Shown here one piece after another: positions 1 to 8,508 of a stretch of 64,000 nt of DNA. Positions within the stretch are counted from its first letter, which is position 1. Each line of letters opens with the position of its first letter. The stretch covers positions 806,001 to 870,000 of the forward strand of contig NZ_CP088022.1 in NCBI RefSeq assembly GCF_013373795.3. The letters run 5' to 3'. The stretch is from Bradyrhizobium quebecense. Lineage in GTDB: Bacteria; Pseudomonadota; Alphaproteobacteria; Rhizobiales; Xanthobacteraceae. Position numbers and translations under genes: made by a program. The notes beneath the pieces were generated by a model. The model saw nothing but the letters and a program-made list of their open reading frames with translations. It made no database searches and was not told where the DNA came from.

Positions 1-1
1 G

Positions 2-238
2 CGACCGCTGCCGTCATCGATGCGCGAGGCGCAGCGGATCGTGCTGCAGGGCGAGGTGCCGAGCCCGATCGATCCGCCGTCGGGCTGCCGCTTCCGTACC
101 CGTTGCCCGCACGCGCAGCCGCTCTGCACCGAGCGTGTGCCGGAGTGGCGCGAGTTGAAGCCCGATCACTGGGTGGCCTGCCATTTCGCCGACCGCCCGA
201 ATTTTTCGCCGAACTCACAACCGGAGACAACGCCATGA
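2..238 (+). CDS. Oligopeptide/dipeptide ABC transporter ATP-binding protein, C-terminal fragment
   Basis: Only the last ~78 codons lie in the window; the reading frame is open from base 2. The visible tail has the oligo_HPY-type C-terminal extension of peptide-transporter ATPases (DppD/DppF/OppD/OppF), recognisable from [20 protein letters not shown] followed by further Cys residues (PLC, VAC). The Walker A/B motifs lie upstream and are not seen. The stop codon overlaps the ATG of the following binding-protein gene (ATGA at 235-238), so it belongs to the same operon as the binding protein and the two permeases. The substrate is not determined by this fragment. Confidence 0.9.
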   Translation, partial: RPLPSSMREAQRIVLQGEVPSPIDPPSGCRFRTRCPHAQPLCTERVPEWRELKPDHWVACHFADRPNFSPNSQPETTP

Positions 239-1782
239 CGATGACGACACGACGCGAGGCCATGGCGCTGATCTCGGGGGCGCTCGCCAGCACCGCGCTC
301 GGCGGCAGCGCGTTTGCGCAAGCCGCGCCGAAGAAGGGCGGCACCTTGCGGATATCAGCGCTGGCCAATCCGTCGAGCCTCGATCCGGCAACCGGCGGCG
401 CCGGCTCCGACCACGCCTTCCTGTTCACGATGTACGACACGCTGACCGAATGGGAGTTCGAGACGCTGAAGCCGAAGCCGGGTCTTGCGGAGAGCTGGAA
501 GTTCACCGATCCCAATACGCTGGTGCTCAATATCCGCTCAGGCGTCACCTTCCATGACGGTACGCCGCTCGATGCGGAAGCTGTCAAGTTCAACCTCGAT
601 CGCAACCGGAGCGACGCGAAGTCGAACATCAAGGCCGATCTGCTCTCGGTCGCCTCGGTCGAGGTCACCGGTCCGCAGCAGGTGACCTTGAAGCTGAAGA
701 CGCCGGATACCGCGCTGCCCGGCATTCTCTCCGACCGCGCCGGCATGATGGTCTCGCCGACGGCGCTGAAGGCGGCCGAGGGCGGCGTCGTGACGCGCAA
801 GCCGGTCGGCGCCGGCGCCTACGCCTTCGTGAGCTGGGCCGACGGCGAGAAGATCGTGGTCAAGCGCAACGAGAAATACTGGAAGCCGGACCGGCCTTGG
901 CCGGACGGCATCGAGTTCTCGATCATTCCCGAACTCACCACCGGCGCGCGCTCGGTCACCGCCGGGCAGAACGACCTGATCTATCAATTGCCGCCGCGGC
1001 AGAAAGCGATCATCGAGCGCGCCTCCAGCGTCAAGGTGGTGCACGGCCCGACGCTCTACGTGCTCCAGATTTTCCTCAACTGGGCCAAGCCGCCGTTCGA
1101 CAACGTCAAGGTTCGCCAGGCGCTCAACTTCGCGATCGACCGCGAGTCCTTCGTCAAGGCCGCGCTCGCCGGCCTCGCGGAGCCCGCCTACATGAACTTG
1201 CCGAAGGCGCATTGGGCCTATGATGCCGAGGTCGCCAAACTCTATCCCTACGATCCCGACAAGGCACGCAAGCTCCTCGCCGAGGCTGGCTTAAAGGAGG
1301 GCACCCCGATCGAGCTCGGCGGCTATCCGGACCAGGATTCGGTGCAGCGTCAGGAGATCCTGATCGAGCAGTTGCGCAAGGCCGGCATGAATGTGCGGTT
1401 CGTCAATGCCCCGATCGCGGAGGCCTCTGCAGCGTTCTTCGGTCCGGAGAAGAAAGGGGCCGGGCTGCTCTCGGCCTGGACCGGACGGCCCGACCCGAGC
1501 CTGACCTATTCTTTGATGTTCACCAAGGACGCCTATTACAATGGCGGTCGCGCGCCGGTGCCGGCCGAACTCGAGGCCGCGATCAAGGAATCGCGCGCGT
1601 CTGAGGATATCGAGGTCAGGCGCAAGGCGTTCTCCATTGTGCAGCGACTGGTCATGGAAAACGCCTTTGTGGCGCCGCTGGCGTTCCAGTTCGAGCTGGT
1701 TGCCATGAACAAGAAGGTGCAGGGTTATCGGCCCAATCTTCTTGGCAAACCTAAATACGACGACGTCTGGCTCGAAGGCTGA
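235..1782 (+). CDS. ABC transporter substrate-binding protein, family 5 (peptide/opine/nickel type)
   Basis: A 515-residue SBP_bac_5 protein. The N-terminus has a twin-Arg-like signal (TTRREAMAL, then an Ala-rich stretch ending AFAQ), so the mature protein should be periplasmic. Family signatures include [18 protein letters not shown] near the start, [20 protein letters not shown] around residues 85-105 and [12 protein letters not shown] near residue 300. The ATG at 235 was chosen because it overlaps the upstream stop, has GGAG eight bases upstream, and the signal peptide begins there; the frame stays open further upstream but that stretch has no family similarity. Ligand class (peptide, opine, other) cannot be told from sequence alone. 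Confidence 0.95.
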   Translation: MTMTTRREAMALISGALASTALGGSAFAQAAPKKGGTLRISALANPSSLDPATGGAGSDHAFLFTMYDTLTEWEFETLKPKPGLAESWKFTDPNTLVLNIRSGVTFHDGTPLDAEAVKFNLDRNRSDAKSNIKADLLSVASVEVTGPQQVTLKLKTPDTALPGILSDRAGMMVSPTALKAAEGGVVTRKPVGAGAYAFVSWADGEKIVVKRNEKYWKPDRPWPDGIEFSIIPELTTGARSVTAGQNDLIYQLPPRQKAIIERASSVKVVHGPTLYVLQIFLNWAKPPFDNVKVRQALNFAIDRESFVKAALAGLAEPAYMNLPKAHWAYDAEVAKLYPYDPDKARKLLAEAGLKEGTPIELGGYPDQDSVQRQEILIEQLRKAGMNVRFVNAPIAEASAAFFGPEKKGAGLLSAWTGRPDPSLTYSLMFTKDAYYNGGRAPVPAELEAAIKESRASEDIEVRRKAFSIVQRLVMENAFVAPLAFQFELVAMNKKVQGYRPNLLGKPKYDDVWLEG

Positions 1783-1785
1783 ACC

Positions 1786-2742
1786 ATGGCACGACGGTCA
1801 CCAGTCAAGGTCATCGGCAGCCGCCTGGTGCAGGCGCTGCCCGTGATCCTGCTCGCGACCTTCATGGTGTTTGCGCTGCTCAAGCTGGTGCCCGGCGACA
1901 TCGCGGTGACGCTGGCGGGCGACAACGCGACCGACGCGCGGATCACCGAGATCAGGGCAATCTACGGCCTCGACCGGCCGTTTCTGGTGCAATATGGCGC
2001 CTGGCTCGGCCATGTCGCGCAGGGCGATCTCTCGCAATCGCTTCTGACCGGCGAGAAGGTCGCGGTCTCGATCGGGCGTGCGTTCCCGAACACGCTGCTG
2101 ATCGTCGTGATTGCGCTGCTGCTGGCGCTGGTCACGGGGATTCCGATGGGCGTGATGGCCGCGATCAAACCGAACGGCTGGGTCGACAAGCTGATCAGCA
2201 TGATCGCCTCGCTCGGCGTCGCGGTGCCCGGCTTCTGGCTTGCGATGATTCTGGTGGCTGAGTTCTCGCTCAAGCTGAACTGGCTGCCGGCGACCGGCGC
2301 AAAATCCTTCAGCGCCTCGCCGATCGATGCGATCCGGCACGCGCTGCTGCCTGCCGTCGCGATCGCGGCCTATGGCATGGCCGAGGTCGCGCGCCAGCTG
2401 CGCGGCGCCTTGCTGGAGGTGCTGTCCTCGCAATATGTCCGCACCCTGCACGCCAAGGGGCTGTCGATGTCGCGGATTCTCTGGCAGCACGGCCTGAAGA
2501 ATGTCGGGGTCAATCTGCTGACCATCATCAGCCTGCTGGTCAACCGCATGCTGGCGGCGACCGTCGTGATCGAGGCGGTGTTCGCCATTCCCGGCCTCGG
2601 CAGCCTGATCGTGCGCGGTGCGATCCAGCGTGATTTCCCGATCGTGCAAGGCGTGGTCTTCACCATGGTGGTGGTCGTGATCGCAGTGAATTTGATCACC
2701 GACCTGCTCTGTGCGGCGGTCGATCCGAGGATCGAGCAATGA
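1786..2742 (+). CDS. ABC transporter permease, DppB-like
   Basis: 318 residues with about six hydrophobic helices. It opens like a DppB/OppB permease (membrane helix, then a large periplasmic loop with AIYGLDRPFLVQYGAWLG). The EAA loop that contacts the ATPase is near residues 205-235 (QYVRTLHAKGLSMSRILWQH), followed by the family-typical VIEAVFAIPGLGSLIV. It starts three bases after the binding-protein stop and ends overlapping the next permease gene (ATGA), so translation is probably coupled. Forms the membrane channel with the following gene product. Confidence 0.96.
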   Translation: MARRSPVKVIGSRLVQALPVILLATFMVFALLKLVPGDIAVTLAGDNATDARITEIRAIYGLDRPFLVQYGAWLGHVAQGDLSQSLLTGEKVAVSIGRAFPNTLLIVVIALLLALVTGIPMGVMAAIKPNGWVDKLISMIASLGVAVPGFWLAMILVAEFSLKLNWLPATGAKSFSASPIDAIRHALLPAVAIAAYGMAEVARQLRGALLEVLSSQYVRTLHAKGLSMSRILWQHGLKNVGVNLLTIISLLVNRMLAATVVIEAVFAIPGLGSLIVRGAIQRDFPIVQGVVFTMVVVVIAVNLITDLLCAAVDPRIEQ

Positions 2743-3623
2743 CCGACACCGCGCTCGCTCCGCTCAAGATGCCGGCCAAGCCGACCCGGCTTCGGCGTTT
2801 CCTGCGCTGGCTCGCCGGGGATCTCCGTGCTGCGCTGTCGATCCTGGTGCTATCGGGGCTCGTTGTCGTGGCAATCGGCGCGCCCTGGATCGCGCCTTAC
2901 GCGCCGACCGCGCAGGACGTGAACAACATGCTGGCGCCACCGGGGCCATTACATCTGCTCGGCACCGATGACCTCGGCCGCGACATCTTCTCCCGCCTGA
3001 TCTACGGCGCGCCGGCCACCGTCTATGCCAGCCTGCTTGCGGTCGGCGTCGCGGTCCTGATCGGGCTGCCGGTCGGCCTCGTCGCCGGCTATTTCGGCGG
3101 CTGGATCGACGACATCATCAGCCGGATCATCGACACCTTCCTGTCGTTTCCCGCGATCGTGCTGGCGATCGCGGTCACCGGCGCGCTCGGCATTGGGCTT
3201 ACCAACGGCATGATCGCGATCGGCATCACGATGTTTCCGGCGCTGGCGCGCATCGTGCGCGCCCGCACGCTGATCGTGCGGCAGGAGCTCTATGTCGACG
3301 CGTCGAGGGGTTTTGGCGCGCCGACCTGGCATGTGCTGTGGCGCCACGTGCTGCCGAACACGCTGCAGCCGGTCATCGTGCAGGTGACGCTGCTGCTCGC
3401 CGCGGCGCTCCTGGCCGAAGCCAGCCTGTCGTTCCTCGGCCTCGGCATCCAGCCGCCGGACCCGAGCTGGGGCGCCATGCTGGCGCGCGCCTATCAATAT
3501 ATGGAAATCGCCCCGGAGCAGATGTATGCGCCGGGCCTTGCCATTCTCGTCGTCTCCCTGGCGTTCAATGCGCTGGGGGAATCCTTGCGTGTCGTGCTCG
3601 ATCCGACCATGAAGGATCGTTGA
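2739..3623 (+). CDS. ABC transporter permease, DppC-like
   Basis: 294 residues, inner-membrane permease of the DppC/OppC family. The typical HLLGTDDLGRDIFSRLIYGA motif lies near residues 70-90, and the EAA loop is around DASRGFGAPTWHVLWRHVLPN. The C-terminal signature EASLSFLGLGIQPPDPSWG is clear. It pairs with the preceding permease. Seventeen bases separate its stop from the acyl-CoA carboxylase gene, suggesting that importer and carboxylase are co-transcribed, so the imported compound may be an acid or a precursor feeding acyl-CoA metabolism (inference). Confidence 0.96.
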   Translation: MTDTALAPLKMPAKPTRLRRFLRWLAGDLRAALSILVLSGLVVVAIGAPWIAPYAPTAQDVNNMLAPPGPLHLLGTDDLGRDIFSRLIYGAPATVYASLLAVGVAVLIGLPVGLVAGYFGGWIDDIISRIIDTFLSFPAIVLAIAVTGALGIGLTNGMIAIGITMFPALARIVRARTLIVRQELYVDASRGFGAPTWHVLWRHVLPNTLQPVIVQVTLLLAAALLAEASLSFLGLGIQPPDPSWGAMLARAYQYMEIAPEQMYAPGLAILVVSLAFNALGESLRVVLDPTMKDR

Positions 3624-3640
3624 TCTCAGGTGGAACCGTT

Positions 3641-6600
3641 ATGTCGTTCAAGAAACTGCTGATTGCCAACCGCGGTGAGATCGCGATCCGCATTGCCCGT
3701 GCCGCGGCCGAGAGCGGCATCGCGACGGTCGCGATCTATCCCGCCGACGATGCCGCCTCGCTGCATGTCCGATCCGCCGACGCGAGCCACGAGATCCCCG
3801 GGCGCGGCGCGCGGGCGTATCTCGATATCGAGGCAGTGATAGCGGCAGCCAAGGCTGCAGGTTGCGACGCGCTGCATCCGGGCTATGGCTTCCTCAGCGA
3901 GAACACGCAGCTGGCGCGGCGCTGCGCCGAGGAGAAGATCACCTTCGTCGGCCCGTCGCCGGAGGCGCTCGATCTGTTCGGCGACAAGGCCAAGGCAAAG
4001 GCATTGGCGAAAAAATGCGGCGTGCCGATCATCGCCGGCACGTCAGGCGCAACGACGTTGGACGAGGCAAAAGCCTTCTTCACCTCGCTCGGCGCCAATG
4101 CTGCCGTGATGGTCAAGGCGATCGCCGGCGGCGGCGGGCGCGGCATGCGCGTGGTCGAGGACGCGGCCAAACTTGAGGAGGCCTACGCGCGCTGCCAGTC
4201 GGAGGCCAAGGCGGCGTTCGGCAACGATACGGTCTATGTCGAGAGGTTGATCCGCAAGGCCCGCCACATCGAGGTGCAGATCATCGGCGATCGTCATGGT
4301 GCGATCAGCCATCTCTGGGAACGCGAATGCACCATCCAGCGCCGTAACCAGAAACTCATCGAGGTGGCGCCGAGCCCGTCGCTGAGCGAGGCCCTGCGCG
4401 CACGCATCATCGAAGCCGCAAAGCAGCTCGCCGCCGCCGCCCGCTACGACAATCTCGGCACCTTCGAATTCCTTGTCGATGACGAGGCCGGTGAGGGCGA
4501 GGGCGCCTTCGCCTTCATCGAGGCCAATCCGCGGCTCCAGGTCGAGCATACCGTCACCGAGGTGGTGCTCGGCATCGACCTGGTCCGCGCGCAGCTTGCG
4601 GTCGCCGCCGGCGCCGCGCTGACTTCGCTCGGGCTCGCACAATCAGCGGTGCCGCTGCCGCGCGGCTATGCCATGCAGCTGCGCGTCAACATGGAGGTGA
4701 TGGACGAGAAGGGCGTGACGAAGCCGACCGGCGGCACGCTGGCCGTCTTCGACCTGCCGTCAGGACCCGGCGTCCGGGTCGATACGTTCGGCTATTCCGG
4801 CTACCGGACCAGCGCCGCGTTCGACTCGCTGCTGGCAAAGGTCATCGTGCATTCGCCGAGCCCGAAATGGACCGACGTGGTGCACAAGGCGTCGCGCACC
4901 TTGCGCGAATTCCGCATCGGCGGCGTCGCCACCAACATCCCGTTCCTCGGCGCGATCCTGGCGCACCAGAGCTTTGCCCGGAACAAGATCAGCACCAATT
5001 TCATCGATACGCATGTGGCGGCGCTGGTCGGCGCGGCCAGCGATCTCGCCACACCTTTGATCGAGGTGAGCGAGGCGGCGGCGACCAGGTCCGTCGCCAC
5101 CGAGGCGGCGCCGGAGGGATCGCTCCCGGTGCCCGCGCCGTTGCAGGGCACGATCGTGGCGATCGAGGTCACGGAGGGCGATCTGGTCCGACCCGGCCAG
5201 CAGATCGCGGTGCTGGAATCGATGAAGATGGAGCATCTCGTTGCCGCGCCGCATGGCGGCCGGGTGACGAAGATCGCCGGTGGCCCCGGCGTCACCCTGA
5301 TGCATGGCGAGCCGATCCTGTTCCTGGAGCCTGCCGAGGTCGACGGCCATCATGCGGCGGAAGAGGCTGCGATCGATCTCGATCACATCCGCCCTGATCT
5401 CGGCGAACTGATCGCGCGCAAGGCGATCACGCTGGACGAGAACCGCCCCGCCTCGGTGGAGCGCCGCCGCAAGACCAACCAGCGCACCGCGCGCGAGAAC
5501 ATCGCGCAGCTGGTCGATGAGGGTTCGTTCGTCGAATACGGCTCGCTCGCGATCGCGGCACAACGCCGCCGCCGCAAGGTCGAGGACCTCATCAAGAACA
5601 CCCCGGCCGACGGCCTGATCGCGGGCGTTGCCACCGTCAACGCCAGGGATTTCGGCGCCGACGGCGCGCGCTGCATGGTGATCTCCTACGACTACACCGT
5701 GCTCGCCGGCACCCAGGGCCATATGAACCACAAGAAGATCGACCGCATGCTCGGTCTCGCCGAGCAGTGGCGCATGCCGCTGGTGTTCTATGCCGAGGGC
5801 GGCGGAGGCCGGCCCGGCGATACCGACCGGCTCGGCATGACCGGCCTCGACGGCCCGTCCTTCGTGCAGTTCGCCAAGCTCTCCGGCCTCGTGCCCGTCA
5901 TCGGCGTGGTCTCGGGCTATTGCTTCGCCGGCAATGCCGCGATGCTCGGCGTCTGCGACGTCATCATCGCCACCAAGAACGCCTCGATCGGCATGGGCGG
6001 TCCGGCGATGATCGAGGGCGGCGGCCTCGGCGTCTACCATCCGGCCGAGGTCGGCCCTGTCTCGTTCCAGTCCCCGAACGGCGTGATCGACATCCTGGTC
6101 GAGGACGAGGCAGAGGCGACGACGGTGGCGCAGAAATACCTGTCCTATTTCCAGGGCGCGGTGCAGGACTGGATCGCGCCGGACCAGCGGCTGCTGCGCC
6201 GCGCGATCCCGGAAAATCGCCTAAGGGTCTACGACATCCGCAACGTGATCGACCTGATCGCCGACGAAGGCTCGGTGCTGGAGATCCGGCGCGATTTCGG
6301 CGTCGGCATGATCACGGCCTTCATCCGCATCGAGGGCAAGCCGTTCGGCCTGATCGCCAACAATCCGAAACATCTCGGCGGCGCGATCGACGCTGCGGCC
6401 GGCGACAAGGCCGCGCGCTTCATGCAGCTGTGCGACGCCTTCGACATCTCGATCGTCTCACTGTGCGACACGCCGGGCTTCATGGTCGGTCCCGAGGCAG
6501 AGAAGACCGCGATCGTGCGCCATGTCGCGCGGATGTTCGTCACCGGCGCCAGCATCACGGTGCCGCTGTTCGGCGTCGTGCTGCGCAAGGGCTATGGTCT

Positions 6601-6943
6601 CGGCGCGCAATCGATGATCGGCGGCGGCTTCCACGCCTCGTTCTTCACGGTGGCGTGGCCGACCGGCGAATTCGGCGGCATGGGCCTGGAGGGCTATGTC
6701 CGCCTCGGCTTCCGCAAGGAGATGGAGGCGATCGCGGACCCCCTCGAGCGCGAGAAGTACTTCCAGACCAAGGTCGCCGAGCTCTACGCCAACGGCAAGG
6801 CGGTCTCGATCGCTTCGGTGCTCGAGATCGATGAGGTGATCGACCCCGCCGACACCAGGCATTGGATCATGGCCGGCCTGCGCTCGGTGCCGAAGGTAGA
6901 GCCGCGCACGCACCGCAAGCGGCCGTGTATCGATGCGTGGTGA
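3641..6943 (+). CDS. Single-chain biotin-dependent acyl-CoA carboxylase (BC-BCCP-CT)
   Basis: A 1100-residue protein containing a full carboxylase in one chain. Residues 1-450 are a biotin carboxylase (start MSFKKLLIANRGEIAIRI; ATP-grasp loop KAIAGGGGRGMRVVED; FIEANPRLQVEHTVTE). A biotin carrier domain follows, with the biotinyl lysine in LESMKMEH at residue 529. From about residue 570 to the end is a carboxyltransferase with both halves (GYCFAGNAAMLGVCD; SLCDTPGFMVGPEAEKT). Order and length match the long-chain acyl-CoA carboxylase type described in actinobacteria and proteobacteria rather than multi-subunit ACC or PCC. The ATG at 3641 has AGGTGG upstream; the open frame extends much further upstream only as a shadow of the permease. 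Substrate chain length is unknown. Confidence 0.93.
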   Translation: MSFKKLLIANRGEIAIRIARAAAESGIATVAIYPADDAASLHVRSADASHEIPGRGARAYLDIEAVIAAAKAAGCDALHPGYGFLSENTQLARRCAEEKITFVGPSPEALDLFGDKAKAKALAKKCGVPIIAGTSGATTLDEAKAFFTSLGANAAVMVKAIAGGGGRGMRVVEDAAKLEEAYARCQSEAKAAFGNDTVYVERLIRKARHIEVQIIGDRHGAISHLWERECTIQRRNQKLIEVAPSPSLSEALRARIIEAAKQLAAAARYDNLGTFEFLVDDEAGEGEGAFAFIEANPRLQVEHTVTEVVLGIDLVRAQLAVAAGAALTSLGLAQSAVPLPRGYAMQLRVNMEVMDEKGVTKPTGGTLAVFDLPSGPGVRVDTFGYSGYRTSAAFDSLLAKVIVHSPSPKWTDVVHKASRTLREFRIGGVATNIPFLGAILAHQSFARNKISTNFIDTHVAALVGAASDLATPLIEVSEAAATRSVATEAAPEGSLPVPAPLQGTIVAIEVTEGDLVRPGQQIAVLESMKMEHLVAAPHGGRVTKIAGGPGVTLMHGEPILFLEPAEVDGHHAAEEAAIDLDHIRPDLGELIARKAITLDENRPASVERRRKTNQRTARENIAQLVDEGSFVEYGSLAIAAQRRRRKVEDLIKNTPADGLIAGVATVNARDFGADGARCMVISYDYTVLAGTQGHMNHKKIDRMLGLAEQWRMPLVFYAEGGGGRPGDTDRLGMTGLDGPSFVQFAKLSGLVPVIGVVSGYCFAGNAAMLGVCDVIIATKNASIGMGGPAMIEGGGLGVYHPAEVGPVSFQSPNGVIDILVEDEAEATTVAQKYLSYFQGAVQDWIAPDQRLLRRAIPENRLRVYDIRNVIDLIADEGSVLEIRRDFGVGMITAFIRIEGKPFGLIANNPKHLGGAIDAAAGDKAARFMQLCDAFDISIVSLCDTPGFMVGPEAEKTAIVRHVARMFVTGASITVPLFGVVLRKGYGLGAQSMIGGGFHASFFTVAWPTGEFGGMGLEGYVRLGFRKEMEAIADPLEREKYFQTKVAELYANGKAVSIASVLEIDEVIDPADTRHWIMAGLRSVPKVEPRTHRKRPCIDAW

Positions 6944-6985
6944 TGCTGCGTAGGGTGGGTTAGCGGATCGTGCATCAAACTCGGT

Positions 6986-7013
6986 GTCGTCCCGGCGCAG
7001 GCCGGGACCCATA
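6986..7013. repeat. Left arm of a 28-bp inverted repeat flanking the IS element
   Basis: This 28-bp sequence is exactly repeated in inverted orientation at 8443-8470. Within it CCCGGC/GCCGGG can form a small hairpin (6991-7006). Such palindromic units are common in intergenic DNA of this bacterial group. The insertion element lies directly beside it, suggesting that the unit was the insertion target. Confidence 0.8.
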
Positions 7014-7027
7014 TGTGGACGGCCCCC

Positions 7028-7270
7028 GTGGCACAAGAGCTTTCTGGGATTGGTCGGATCGCTGTCATCCATATGTCCGGCCTGTTTGATGCGATCGTGT
7101 TGATCGCTGGGCCAAGATGGTTTCCGCGACGCGAGTGCCAAACAACCTGGCGACCTTGTGAAGGCCAATGGGTCCCGCGGCTTGTCTCGCGTTCTGGATC
7201 GATCGATCATTCCATCTGCTCTTGCAGCTCCGGTTCGTCCGGCGAGCGCTACGTCCGGCCGGCCGACCTG
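7028..7270 (-). ncRNA. Candidate bridge/seek RNA region of the IS element
   Basis: About 240 bp between the transposase stop and the left end of the element hold no credible gene. In IS1111-type elements the guide RNA that pairs with target and donor DNA is encoded in this downstream non-coding end. I see the position and size but did not fold the RNA or identify its loops, so this is an inference from layout. Confidence 0.35.
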
Positions 7271-8299
7271 TTAGGTGACAGCGTTCATGCGTGCGGCATC
7301 ATAGCTCTCGCCGGTCGCCATCAGCTTCCAGGCGATGCGGGCCACCTTGTTGGCGAGCGCCACGGCCGCAAGCTTCGGCGGCTTGCGCCTGAGCAACGCC
7401 ACGAGCCAGCGCGAGGGGTGGCCGCGCCCGAGCCTTGCCTGCCGGATCACCGCGGTCGCCCCGGCCACGAGCAGGCGACGCAGGGTCTCGTCGCCAGCGC
7501 GGGTGATCTTGCCGAGCCTGGTTTTGCCGGCGGTGGAATGGTCCTTGGGCGTCAGGCCGAGCCAGGCCGCGAACAAGCGGCCGGAGCGGAAGGCGTGCGG
7601 GTCCGGCGTCTTCATCACAAGCGAGGTCGCGATGATCGGACCGACCGAGGGGATCTGGGCCAGACGACGGCTTGTGGCGTTGGCCTGGTGCCAGGCCAGC
7701 AGCCTGGCCTCGACCGCCTTCAGCTCACCCTGCAACTGCGCATAGTCACGGCCCTGCATGGCGAACAGCTCGCGCGCCATAGCGGGAACGCTCTCGTCCT
7801 GCGTGATCCGGGCCAACAGCGGCTCGATCTTGTCCAACCCCTTCGGCGCGATCAGGCCAAACTCCGCCGCGTAGCCGCGGATCGCATTGCTGAGCTGGGT
7901 ACGGCGGCCGATCAGCCCATCGCGGACACCTGCAAGCATCAGCGCGGCCTGCTGTTCGGCGCTCTTCACCGGCACAAACCGCATCCGCGGTCGGCCCATC
8001 GCTTCGCACACCCCATCCGCATCTCGCCCGTCGTTCTTGTTCCGCAGCACATAAGGCTTCACCAACTGCGGCGCTATCAGCTTCACCTCATGGCCAAGCT
8101 TGCCAAGCTCGCGCCCCCAGTAATGAGCCGCCCCGCAGGCCTCCATCCCGATCACGGTCGGCGGAAGCTTGGCAAAAAACTCAAGCACCTGCTTGCGCGA
8201 CAGCTTCTTGCGCAACACCGGCTGTTCCGCCGCGTCAACTCCATGCAGCACAAAAATATGCTTCGACGTATCCATCCCAATACGGATAATCTCTCTCAC
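7271..8299 (-). CDS. IS110-family transposase (DEDD recombinase)
   Basis: 342 residues, full length for the family. The N-terminal RuvC-like DEDD domain begins IGMDTSKHIFVLHG and includes VIGMEACGAAHYWGREL and RNKNDGRDADGVCEA. The C-terminal Transposase_20 domain has AQIPSVGPIIATSLV (helix-hairpin-helix) and FAAWLGLTPKDHSTAGK with the family serine region. The chosen start is a GTG at 8299 because AAGGAG sits about six bases upstream; an ATG eight codons in (8275) is the alternative. The frame is intact, so the element may still be active. Confidence 0.95.
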   Translation of the reverse strand: MREIIRIGMDTSKHIFVLHGVDAAEQPVLRKKLSRKQVLEFFAKLPPTVIGMEACGAAHYWGRELGKLGHEVKLIAPQLVKPYVLRNKNDGRDADGVCEAMGRPRMRFVPVKSAEQQAALMLAGVRDGLIGRRTQLSNAIRGYAAEFGLIAPKGLDKIEPLLARITQDESVPAMARELFAMQGRDYAQLQGELKAVEARLLAWHQANATSRRLAQIPSVGPIIATSLVMKTPDPHAFRSGRLFAAWLGLTPKDHSTAGKTRLGKITRAGDETLRRLLVAGATAVIRQARLGRGHPSRWLVALLRRKPPKLAAVALANKVARIAWKLMATGESYDAARMNAVT

Positions 8300-8442
8300 G
8301 GACGGTCTCCTTGTCTGAGATTTACAACAACCTCATTCTGGCACACTGATGCCGTAGGGGGCCGTCCACACCATCAACCACCGAGGCAAGCCATCGCGCG
8401 ATGCTGGAACGACGAGTCCCTTTCACGACACAAGCCGCGGCG

Positions 8443-8470
8443 TATGGGTCCCGGCCTGCGCCGGGACGAC
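8443..8470. repeat. Right arm of the 28-bp inverted repeat flanking the IS element
   Basis: Exact reverse complement of 6986-7013. Between the right end of the element (8370) and this arm lie ~70 bp that probably belong to the same intergenic repeat unit. Confidence 0.8.
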
Positions 8471-8508
8471 GGTAGTGTGTGCGGCCACGTTCTCCTTCAA
8501 TACGTGAC

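Larger units (their letters stand above)
7014..8370 (-). mobile_element. IS110-family insertion sequence, IS1111-like layout
   Basis: The element is defined by its transposase gene and by a 14-bp inverted repeat, TGTGGACGGCCCCC at 7014-7027 and its exact complement at 8357-8370. No flanking target duplication is seen, as expected for IS110 elements. The non-coding segment downstream of the transposase gene is long (~257 bp to the left end) and the upstream one short (~71 bp). A long downstream non-coding end together with terminal inverted repeats is the IS1111-subgroup arrangement. The ends are inferred from the repeat; a second genomic copy would fix them. Confidence 0.75.
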
